Below are positions 1-8,500 of a stretch of 23,956 nucleotides of DNA, one piece after another. Source of the stretch: an uncultured Bacteroidales bacterium (GTDB lineage Bacteria > Bacteroidota > Bacteroidia > Bacteroidales > F082); NCBI GenBank assembly GCA_937902805.1, contig CALEMB010000160.1, positions 1-23,956 of the forward strand. Reading direction: 5' to 3'. The notes below the pieces were generated by a model, which made no database searches, was not told the origin of the DNA, and saw nothing but the letters and a program-made list of their open reading frames with translations. Position numbers and translations under genes: made by a program. Numbering within the stretch: position 1 is the stretch's first letter; each line of letters begins with the position of its first letter.

Positions 1-47
1 TTCGCACTTCGACAGGCTCAGCAACATCCTCGCAATGACGCGAAGCG
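1..47. repeat. Possible dispersed intergenic repeat, partial
   Basis: The segment contains TTCGACAGGCTCAG and, further on, CTCGCAATGACGCG. From memory, words of this kind recur between genes in many uncultured bacterial genomes. TTCGC at 1-5 is complementary to GCGAA at 40-44, so the ends could pair. Only one copy lies in the window, so repetition cannot be shown here and the call rests on recall. Confidence 0.3.
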
Positions 48-49
48 GC

Positions 50-105
50 AACTCTAAACTCTCAACTCCAAACAACTCTCAACTCTAAACTCTTAACTCT
101 CAACT
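50..105. repeat. Degenerate 7-base tandem repeat (AACTCTM)
   Basis: About seven or eight imperfect copies of AACTCTA, AACTCTC or AACTCTT run head to tail, with one irregular unit near 71-80. The array is non-coding and lies upstream of the promoter. No function is evident; the sequence looks like a simple-sequence array prone to copy-number change. Confidence 0.75.
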
Positions 106-110
106 ATTTA

Positions 111-120
111 CCCCCCCCCC
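111..120. repeat. Homopolymer tract of ten C
   Basis: Ten consecutive C follow an A/T-rich end of the heptamer array and lie about 42 bases upstream of the TTG promoter element. Runs of this length are prone to slipped-strand mispairing. It is outside any reading frame, so a length change could only act on transcription. That role is inference; assembly or sequencing error in the run is also possible. Confidence 0.7.
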
Positions 121-162
121 TGATTTTTTGGAAAAAAATGCCATAAAAATCTTCGAAATCCC

Positions 163-194
163 TTGCATTTATCGGGAAAAATTGCTTACTTTTG
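163..194 (+). promoter_or_regulatory. Bacteroidota-type promoter for the operon
   Basis: TACTTTTG at 187-194 matches the Bacteroidota -7 consensus TAnnTTTG exactly. TTG at 163-165 lies 21 bases upstream and fits the -33 element. The predicted transcription start is near 200, giving a leader of about 65 bases before the ATG at 268. No comparable promoter is obvious in the short gaps between the later genes, so this one probably serves all four. Confidence 0.7.
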
Positions 195-208
195 CGCACA
201 TTTTAAAA

Positions 209-225
209 GCACCGTCATGTGGTGC
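209..225 (+). promoter_or_regulatory. Short leader hairpin
   Basis: GCACC (209-213) pairs with GGTGC (221-225) across a seven-base loop. A run of five T follows at 231-235 after a five-base gap. The stem is only five pairs and the T-run is not adjacent, so this is a weak attenuator candidate. It may simply be leader structure. Confidence 0.3.
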
Positions 226-267
226 GGCAGTTTTTAGTTATTGACTTGAAAAAGAGACGTTTGTATT

Positions 268-3200
268 ATGACTAAAAGAGAAAAATACATTTCAACAAGA
301 AATAGGCTGGCAGTGCTGGCCCTTTTCTTCCTTATGCCTTTGGTGGGGTGGGGACAGATTACCCCTACAACCGACAGCGATGGAAACGGCACAATTGATG
401 ATAACGAGAAGTATCTCTATCTGATTCAGACTAATCAGTTTGAGAGTTTCTATATTGCACCTAAAAATAATAATCTTAATACAGCGAACCTTCCTCACGC
501 TAGTATGCTGTGGTATTTTTTGGAAGCAGAGAATGATAATGGCACGCATTATTACTACATTGTCAATAACTCCACCAATAATTACATGTGTCATGGTGGT
601 GGTACAGCAAACAACACCACTAGTAGAGGTGTTACGCTAGTTCAAAAAAATGCAGACAATGAGGAGAGATGTAAGTTCAAACTTGTTGAGAACAATCCTA
701 ATGGAATGGACGGTTTTTACAATATACTTGTTAAAGGTAATCCTACTTATTATGCTGTGAACAAACAAAGTGGTAACGTATCCGATAATAATATCAGATT
801 AACTGATAATGCATACGTCAATAATATTAACTCTAGATGGAAATTTATTCCTTACAATGGAACTTTGGTTTGGCCCAGCCCTCCATTTTCTGTGTCAACG
901 GATTTAGAAAAACATTACTATAAGATTCGTAATAAAAAAGATGCTACATACTATATCTCTACGGATCAAACTACGAACAAGGCAATATACTCTAACACTG
1001 TGAACAATGATATAGCGTGGTATTTTAAAGAGGCATCAACCGAAGGCTTGCTGAAATATTATTATATCATTAATCCGGAAGCCAATGATAAGTATATGTA
1101 CTATACCGGCAACACAAATACCAGTGATAAACCCAGTGCTCTAAGCATAAAAGACATAAACGATCCAGAAGCAGAAGCCAACCGATTCCAGTTTGTCATC
1201 GTACAAGCAGCCGAAACGAATGGAGATAATCCTATAAATGGGTATTACATGATTGTTCCCAGATTGCTTGTTAATAATCTATGGAACAGTAACAGTATAG
1301 GCCAAAAAGCGGAAACAGACAATGATTTGGATATCATTCTCGGTAGGGAAAATAATAGCACCTCACACTGGAAATTTGAAACCATAGTTTATCCCATGTC
1401 TTGCTCGACCCCTACAATCACTTATTCAAGCGAAACAGGTAAAATAACGATCGCTACTACTACACCTGAAGCTGTTATCCACTATACTACAGACGGAGTG
1501 ACTGTGCCTTCTTCCAGTGTGGGAACAGAATATACTGGGCCGTTTGATGTGTCATCTACCGTTACCATCAAGGCCATTGCCACCAAAACAGGTTATGACG
1601 ATTCACCGGTGGAGACAGTGTCTTTCAATCAAGTTGCCGAACCGGGTTTTGAACTGACAGACGATACAAAAGTGAGGTTGACTTGTGCCACCGATGGTGC
1701 GAGTATCTATTACGCGATGGGAAACACCCAACCGACCAGCGTAACAATAGACCCAAGCAACCTTTATTCTGGACCCATTGAAAATGCCGATGGCAAGTAT
1801 ATTGCGGCCGTTGCAGTGAAAGACGGATTATGGATTAATTCCACCCTTTTGCAAACCGGGCAGATTACGTTTCCCTGTGCCAAGCCCGTCATCACAAAGA
1901 CTTCGGCCACCACATTCACCATCACATGTAGCTATCCGACCAGCGGGGTTACCATCTATTATAACACAGGTGACGGCAACCAGGCAGACCCGACGAGTGC
2001 ATCAACTGAATACAGTGGAGAGGTGACTTTCAATGAGAGCGATCTCCCGTTCACCGTGAAAGCCATCGCCATGGCCTCTGGGTATGAAAATTCTGAAGTG
2101 GCCACCAAAACCATCCGTGAAGAACTTACACCTGATGGGGATGGAAATTATCACATTACTAATCAAACCGACTTTGAAACATTTGTGGATATGGCCAGTT
2201 CGGCAGACGGAGCTTCATATCATTATGTTCTCGATGCCAACGTAACCGCAGTTGCGGAAATTGCCGAGCCATTTACGGGCATCTTCGACGGCAATTATCA
2301 CACCATCACAGGCCTCACCAACCCCTTCTTCAACACTGTGGATGGAGGCACCGTGAAGAATGTGATACTCGACAATGTCACTATTAGCGGTGGAACCAAT
2401 GTTGGTGCCATTTGTGGAGTGGCTACAGGAGCAAGCCGCATCTACAACTGCGGCGTGTTGGCTACTGGCAGTACAGTAAACACTGACGAAAACGGTTACA
2501 CTTTTCTCACCGATTGCAGCAGCACCATCAGCGGCAGCGGCTATGTGGGCGGCATCGTGGGACTGCTCGACGGCAGTTCGCGCGTCATTAATTGCTTCAG
2601 CTATGCCGATGTTTCCGGAGGTAGTGAAGTTGGAGGTATTGTAGGTCATAACAACGTTGCCACCACTTCTGCTGCTGACAACCTCAAGACCATGGTGATG
2701 AACTGCATGTTCTATGGTGAGGTCAGCGGCACTTCGATAGCCCCCATATATAATGGAACAAACATTGTAAACAAGGAAGCTAATGGTGTCGGCAACTATA
2801 ACTATTTCCGTTTGGAATCATCTTACGTACAGCCCACAGGTGTTACTTATAACTGTGCTTTAGGTGCTGAAACTCGTTTCCTACAGCGCTTCGAGTTTTA
2901 CCGTCATCTACTCAACAGCCACCTCGAGTTGGCGGGATGGTGGGCAACGGGCACCTACAGCAAGAATGATATGGCCAAGTGGGTGCTTGAGCCAAGCCAG
3001 ATAGGCACAACTACACCTTACCCTATCCTGAAGCCAGCCGACTATTACCCCTCGGTGGTAAACATCGACGCAGAAAATGCTACTACACAAACCGAGCGTA
3101 ACAAAGGTGGTAAACTAGGTACGCTGACGGTGAATATCCAGATGGGCGACGGTGCTGTGTATAACCACCCTGGTACTGGGGACACCGAGGCTAAAATCAC

Positions 3201-5523
3201 CACCTCGCAACTCACCCTCAACATCACTGACAAGGACCCTGATCACTTTAACTTTAACTACTATAAGGTGCAATTGCCTTACTACAACGATGTTGGCACT
3301 AAGAATTATACCGGCAACCGTGTAGTGACCGGCTGGAAGATAGTCAGTATCACAGGTGGCACGGCCGGCACATATAGCACGGGTGAAAACGTGACTTATA
3401 CAAACGGCGAGTTGACGGCAACCCCATACAATTTTGCCGACCGCAACTGCACCAACAAAGACCTCTACTCCGTCAGCAAACGCGTGTTCAACCAGGGAGC
3501 CTACTGGGATGTGCCCTACGGTGTCACCGCGATTACTATCGAGCCCTACTGGGCCAAATGCACCTATCTGGCCGATGAATACGCCGATGTAGTTTACAAT
3601 ACCGATATGAATTCAGCCACCAATGTACCCAATGTCGGCGGTGGCCGGATATACATCAACGGCAACAGCTATACCATTGCTGGAGAGAGCCAAAAGGTTT
3701 TCACCACCAAGGGCAATGCAACCTCATCTTCGAACTCGGGACTTTTTCAGGGGGTGACTGGCACACCAAGTAGTCAAACTGTTTATGATTATGCCGTGGT
3801 GCTTGTGGGTAATTATCATAATTATAATGACATGGAAGCATCAATGGACAAGCCCTATACGGTTACCTCTGTTGACCTTGATGGCGACAATGAGCCCGAC
3901 TATTCCTATATCCTGCGTTTTGACAGTCGTAAAAAACTACATCCCGCGAGGGTTGACTTTATCAATATCCCAGGCCTCGGCATGGCGCAGAAGTCCACTG
4001 GAGGTACTGGTACCTACAATTTCGGCATCATGCTGCCTAAAGGCTGGTTCGAGAGCACCAACACCTCGCTCTTCCGCGTCACGCAGTTCGAGTATGACAA
4101 TGGTGAAAGAATCGCAGCCCCTTATATTCTACAGGGCGGTGTGATGGAGCAGTGGGTGAATGGGCAGAACCAAGGTCACGCCAATAAGACCACCTATTTC
4201 CATGTAGGTGGCAATGTTTGGTTCAAGGAGTTCCACCGCGGAACACACCAAGACCAGCAATACGACGCAAACCATTCTCCAGTGTCAGTTACGGGCGGTG
4301 ACTTCGACCAGTTCCACCTCACGGGTCTCTACCGCGCCGATGCAGCTATCTGTGACGACAATGCCGAGTGCTACATCACCGGCGGACGTTTCGGTGTGGT
4401 AGCAGGCACCGGCATGGACGGCCTCGGAACCACCAACGGCGGCAACATCACCTGGATTATCGACAATGCCGACATCAAGGAGTTTTATGCTGGCAGTTTC
4501 AACGCCGACAAACCTGCTATCGGCAACTTCCACACCATCATCAACGGCGGACATATCGACTTATTCTGTGGTGGCCCCAAGTTCGGCGATATGAACTCCG
4601 GACGCACTGTCACCACCACGGCCACGGGCTGTACCTTCGGCACCTTCTTCGGTGCAGGCTACGGCGGCAACTCCTACAGTCGCCAGGCACCATACAACCA
4701 TAACAATATAATAAACTTCCCCCATAACACTAGTCAGGCAGGCAACGATGCTTCTTGGAACGCTTGGTTGAATCGATTCTACCGTCAGTCCTACAACGCC
4801 ACTTACGGCGGTGTCTCCACCCAGTTCAACTACCAGTTCATACCTATGTCTGGTAATACTGACAACTGTGCCCGTATTTTTGTGGAATATGTGAAGTTCT
4901 CGTTGGCAACCACGCACAGCGTCACCTCCAACTTGACGGATTGCACCATCCTCAACAACTTCTACGGCGGTGGTAACCTTGGTAAGGTAGATGGTCAGGT
5001 CAGTTCCGTTTTAGAATCCTGCACAGTGAAGGGTAATGTGTATGGTGCCGGCTATTCGGCATCGCTACCCACGGTCGAGGTTGATAGTATCGGCGGCTTC
5101 CGGGTGGAACCTTACTATTATAAAGACCTTGGTACCTATCGTATTGGCGTGAAAGGAAAAACCACCACCTATACTTGGGAGCCCCGCGATGAGGTCAACA
5201 GCACACAAACAGCCATCTATACTAACACTAACACTAACACCTATATCCTCTATACCCAAGAAGACCTTGGAACGCTTGGCACCGTCGATGGCAACGTCAC
5301 CCTTACTCTCAAAGGCAATACTATCGTGGGCGATGGCACTGAGGGCACCGGCAATGTCTTTGGCGGCGGCGCAGAGAGTGTCGTCAATGGCAACACCACC
5401 GTCAAACTTCAAGGCAAGGCTCACGTCCTCGGCAACGTCTACGGCGGCGGCAACGAGGGTGAAGTCGGCGGCGACGCTAAAGTAATCATTGAAGATGAAC
5501 CTCAAGTTACACCAGAACCCTAA
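268..5523 (+). CDS. Giant exported multidomain protein with C-terminal YGGG coils (1751 aa)
   Basis: Specific function unknown. A signal peptide (residues 1-29) probably ends at GWG|Q. A perfect EF-hand-like loop, DSDGNGTIDDNE, follows at 36-47. Residues about 48-194 and 212-374 are two related domains (shared WYFxEA, YYYI and NxYM), perhaps beta-trefoil-like. Residues about 377-620 hold three chitobiase C-terminal-like beta-sandwich domains, the first with HYTTDG and a YTGPF strand. Residues about 620-800 include FxGIFDGNYHTITGL and two VGGIVG units, typical of GLUG repeats. The long middle (800-1350) is unrecognised but holds DLDGDNEPD near 1203. Coil-like G-rich repeats start around 1360, and clear YGGGN copies occur at about 1565 and 1697-1740. 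No sorting domain or anchor is seen at the C-terminus. The first kilobase is much more A/T-rich than the rest. The ATG is the first after the promoter and starts the signal peptide. A surface or matrix role is inference. Confidence 0.93.
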   Translation: MTKREKYISTRNRLAVLALFFLMPLVGWGQITPTTDSDGNGTIDDNEKYLYLIQTNQFESFYIAPKNNNLNTANLPHASMLWYFLEAENDNGTHYYYIVNNSTNNYMCHGGGTANNTTSRGVTLVQKNADNEERCKFKLVENNPNGMDGFYNILVKGNPTYYAVNKQSGNVSDNNIRLTDNAYVNNINSRWKFIPYNGTLVWPSPPFSVSTDLEKHYYKIRNKKDATYYISTDQTTNKAIYSNTVNNDIAWYFKEASTEGLLKYYYIINPEANDKYMYYTGNTNTSDKPSALSIKDINDPEAEANRFQFVIVQAAETNGDNPINGYYMIVPRLLVNNLWNSNSIGQKAETDNDLDIILGRENNSTSHWKFETIVYPMSCSTPTITYSSETGKITIATTTPEAVIHYTTDGVTVPSSSVGTEYTGPFDVSSTVTIKAIATKTGYDDSPVETVSFNQVAEPGFELTDDTKVRLTCATDGASIYYAMGNTQPTSVTIDPSNLYSGPIENADGKYIAAVAVKDGLWINSTLLQTGQITFPCAKPVITKTSATTFTITCSYPTSGVTIYYNTGDGNQADPTSASTEYSGEVTFNESDLPFTVKAIAMASGYENSEVATKTIREELTPDGDGNYHITNQTDFETFVDMASSADGASYHYVLDANVTAVAEIAEPFTGIFDGNYHTITGLTNPFFNTVDGGTVKNVILDNVTISGGTNVGAICGVATGASRIYNCGVLATGSTVNTDENGYTFLTDCSSTISGSGYVGGIVGLLDGSSRVINCFSYADVSGGSEVGGIVGHNNVATTSAADNLKTMVMNCMFYGEVSGTSIAPIYNGTNIVNKEANGVGNYNYFRLESSYVQPTGVTYNCALGAETRFLQRFEFYRHLLNSHLELAGWWATGTYSKNDMAKWVLEPSQIGTTTPYPILKPADYYPSVVNIDAENATTQTERNKGGKLGTLTVNIQMGDGAVYNHPGTGDTEAKITTSQLTLNITDKDPDHFNFNYYKVQLPYYNDVGTKNYTGNRVVTGWKIVSITGGTAGTYSTGENVTYTNGELTATPYNFADRNCTNKDLYSVSKRVFNQGAYWDVPYGVTAITIEPYWAKCTYLADEYADVVYNTDMNSATNVPNVGGGRIYINGNSYTIAGESQKVFTTKGNATSSSNSGLFQGVTGTPSSQTVYDYAVVLVGNYHNYNDMEASMDKPYTVTSVDLDGDNEPDYSYILRFDSRKKLHPARVDFINIPGLGMAQKSTGGTGTYNFGIMLPKGWFESTNTSLFRVTQFEYDNGERIAAPYILQGGVMEQWVNGQNQGHANKTTYFHVGGNVWFKEFHRGTHQDQQYDANHSPVSVTGGDFDQFHLTGLYRADAAICDDNAECYITGGRFGVVAGTGMDGLGTTNGGNITWIIDNADIKEFYAGSFNADKPAIGNFHTIINGGHIDLFCGGPKFGDMNSGRTVTTTATGCTFGTFFGAGYGGNSYSRQAPYNHNNIINFPHNTSQAGNDASWNAWLNRFYRQSYNATYGGVSTQFNYQFIPMSGNTDNCARIFVEYVKFSLATTHSVTSNLTDCTILNNFYGGGNLGKVDGQVSSVLESCTVKGNVYGAGYSASLPTVEVDSIGGFRVEPYYYKDLGTYRIGVKGKTTTYTWEPRDEVNSTQTAIYTNTNTNTYILYTQEDLGTLGTVDGNVTLTLKGNTIVGDGTEGTGNVFGGGAESVVNGNTTVKLQGKAHVLGNVYGGGNEGEVGGDAKVIIEDEPQVTPEP
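409..1389 (+). repeat. Two related N-terminal domains in the first protein
   Basis: Residues 48-194 and 212-374 share a layout: an opening YxLI/YKI strand, then WYFxEA, YYYI, an N-rich turn with YM, and a closing WKF strand. The protein encoded at 13149 has a related but more divergent version near its N-terminus (LWY, NYYFED, RFLA). A ricin-like beta-trefoil is a possible fold, but I cannot prove it by eye. Confidence 0.5.
5221..5240 (+). repeat. In-frame ACTAAC microsatellite
   Basis: Three exact copies of ACTAAC plus AC encode Thr-Asn repeats (TNTNTNT) just before the last coils of the first protein. The unit is six bases, so gain or loss of a copy keeps the frame and changes only linker length. 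Confidence 0.8.
5356..5520 (+). repeat. Terminal coil pair of the first protein
   Basis: The last 55 residues carry VFGGGAESVVNGNTTVKL and then KAHVLGNVYGGGNEGEV. The end of the second protein (12967-13116) has the same pair of coils with the same spacing (KAKVFGNVYGGGNMGEV). The match suggests a common terminal module. A short P/E-rich tail follows here. Confidence 0.7.
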
Positions 5524-5571
5524 TCGGGCAACTAAAACGATAAGACAACAAACACCATATATATAATTAAT

Positions 5572-8500
5572 ATGAACAAGGTATCAAAACGACATATCAA
5601 ACTTATAATGACATTGGCAATGTTGGTGATTGCATGTGCGGCGATGGCGCAACGCACAGATACCCCTTCCAGCGTTACCGTGGGCGGTAACGTCTTCGGT
5701 GGCGGCAATGAGGCCATGGTGGGTGGCAACTGCACCGTTATCATCAATCAGGACCATGCCACGATAACGCATGATGTCTATGGTGGGGGAGCGTTGGCCA
5801 AGGTGAATACCATTGACGGCACCACCCTCACTACAGGCAAGTCCACCAATGTCACCCTCATGCGAGGCATCGTAGAAGGCGACTTATACGGAGGTGGTCT
5901 GGGAGACAACACTTCAGGTAGTGAAGTGGCAGCCGATGTTCTCGGTCCTGTGACCGTGACCATTGAAGGCGGAACCGTCGCAGGAAGCGTCTTTGGTTGC
6001 AACAACCTATATGGCGCTCCCCAAAGCACCGTAACGGTGAATGTCGTAAATGATTTGAGTGGTGTTACGATGACACTCCACAACGTCTATGGTGGCGGCA
6101 ATCTTGCAGCTTATTCGAATAACGGTAACAACTATCCTGAAGTCAATATTAAGCATGGCACGGTGGATGGTAGCGTCTTCGGCGGCGGTCTTGGCGCAAC
6201 AGCAGTGGTCACAGGCAACCCGCAGGTGACCATTGGCGACGATGTCGCCGAGCATACGGCTATTGTCAATAATAATGTTTATGGCGGTGGTGACTTAGCA
6301 GTTGTCACAGGCAGCACCACAGTGACTGTCCAGAACGCACATTCACAAGTCGGCATAGATGTTTACGGCGGTGGTAACCAAGCTGACGTGTTGCATTCCA
6401 CCACCGTGCATATCAATAACGGCACCATTGGTCAAGACGTTTATGGTGGAGGTGCTTTCGCTGATGTGGGTACTAGCAACAGCGACCAAACCACAGTCAA
6501 TATTCTTGGTGGCACGGTCACTCGTGATATCTATGGCGGCGGCTTGGGACAAACTGCCGTGGACGACAATCCTGAGACCCCTGACGATGACGAGTCGCTT
6601 CCTGACATTGTAGCTTTGGTCAACGGTGTGGTGCATGTCAATATCGGTACAGTCGACAATACGGATCCAGAAAATCCTGCTTATTCCGGAGCGGCCACCA
6701 TCGGCGGCTGTGTCTTTGGCTGTAACAATATCAATGGCACACCCAAGAACAATGTTTTTGTGGATGTGTATGGAACAGCCCATACCTCAGCCAACACCTA
6801 TCCTAATCCTGAGCCTACGTTGGATCAGTTGCTCATTCCTGCAGCAGACAATGCCTATGCCATCAAGGCAGTGTACGGCGGCGGCAACAAGGCCGCTTAC
6901 GCCCCTGTGGATAACGACAAGACGGCGCAAGTTCATGTTTATTCTTGCGTGAATACCATACAGACCGTTTACGGTGGCGGTAACGCCGCTAATGCCACCA
7001 AGGTGCATACCATCATCGACGGCGGCCGCTTCGACCGCGTGTTCGGCGGCGGTAACGGATACAGTGAAACGGGCAACCATGATTATCCTGGACTACCAAA
7101 CTACAACCCTGGTGCCAACGTCACCGTCAGTGCCACCACCGAAATCCACGGTGGACTCTTCCGTCAGGTCTTCGGTGGCAGCAACCAATATGGTGACGTG
7201 GCCAACGCCTCGCTTGCCATTGATAGTCAATCCGGTTGTTCAGAACTGATTGGCGAAGCCTTCGGCGGAGCTAATGAGGCCAATATCACTGGCAATGTGA
7301 CCACTACTTTGGGATGTAGCAACGTTAGATACGGCAACTTCTACGGCGGTTCCAACCTGGCCGACATCACAGGCAATGTCACTCTTAACGTCAATGGTGG
7401 CTACTACACCAGTGTCTTCGGTGGCTCAAAGGGCCGCCTGGATGATAATACGGTGTCACCCGCCATTTCAGCCAAAGCTGCCAACATCACTGGTGATGTC
7501 ACCCTCAACCTCTATGGTGGCATCATGACCAACGCCTTCGGCGGCAGCGATGTCAACGGCAATATTGGCGGCAAGATCACCGTCAACCTCGACGATGCCG
7601 AAAATCCGACCTGTCCGTTGGTCGTCCACAACATCTATGGTGGCGGCCGCGATGCAAGCTATACGCCCAATACTCCTGGAGCCTACCCCGTGGTCAACCT
7701 CATCAAAGGTACCGTTTCGACCTATGTGGAGAATGAAGTGACTAAAGGCGGCCTCGTCTTTGGCGGCGGCTTGGGTGAGACGGCAGAAGTTACTTCCAAC
7801 CCCAAGGTGAACCTTCAAGGAGGTGTCGTCCAGACGGCCATCTTCGGTGGTGGCGAGGCAGCCCCTGTCACGGGCAACCCTGTTATCAATGCCAATTACG
7901 GCACTGCTCCCACCATCCACGGCGGAGGTTGGGGTAGCACAGCCATCGTCACGGGAAATCCTTCAGTGGTGGTCAACGAGACGAATGGCAAGACGCTCAC
8001 TGTCACTTCCGTCTATGGTGGTGGCGATGCGGCACTTGTGACTGGCAACACCATCGTAGATCTCATCGTCGGCACTCTTGCCAACGCCTTCGGAGGCGGC
8101 AACCAGGCAGGTGTCAGCGGCACCGCCAGTGTCAACCTCACAGGTGCCAGCGTCACCAGCGGTCTCTACGGCGGCTGCAATACCAGCGGCATAGTAACCG
8201 GTAATGCTACCGTTAACGTCACAGGTGGCACAGTTGGCACGCCAGCCGAGGGTACACTGGGCGAAGAAGACTATGTGGCACCAGTACCTGCCAATATCTA
8301 CGGTGGTGGCCTAGGTGCCAATACCCGTATGTCGGGTGATGTGGCGGTGAACATCGGTGCGACCGATGGCGAGGCAACTCCTACGTATTCAGGTACGGCA
8401 ATCATTTACGGCGACGTCTATGGCGGTTCGGCCAAGGGTAAGACCAACTGCAATGCGGATGGTGATGCGCAGAACGGTTCAGCCAAGACGGATGTCAACT

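Larger units (their letters stand above)
1..267. other. Non-coding leader region of the operon
   Basis: No convincing coding sequence is seen in this stretch. From left to right it holds a possible dispersed repeat (1-47), a degenerate heptamer array (50-105), a run of ten C (111-120), an A/T-rich tract with T6 and A7 runs (124-138), a Bacteroidota-type promoter (163-194) and a leader of roughly 65 bases with a short hairpin (209-225). The left edge is the window edge, so the upstream gene is not visible. Confidence 0.8.

Noticed and set aside
124..138. T6-GG-A7 as an intrinsic terminator
   Set aside because: The loop would be two bases and the stem purely A-T, so it cannot form a stable terminator. 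It is better seen as an A/T tract upstream of the promoter.
5524..5571. Possible separate promoter between the first two genes (TATATATAATTAAT)
   Set aside because: It is A/T-rich but has no TAnnTTTG element or TTG at the right spacing. The gap is only 48 bases and no terminator precedes it.
5626..5637. Lipobox-like VIAC in the signal peptide of the second protein
   Set aside because: It fits the consensus only loosely and is followed by AAMAQ, a normal signal peptidase I site for this phylum. The other three proteins also use that kind of site. It remains a minor alternative.
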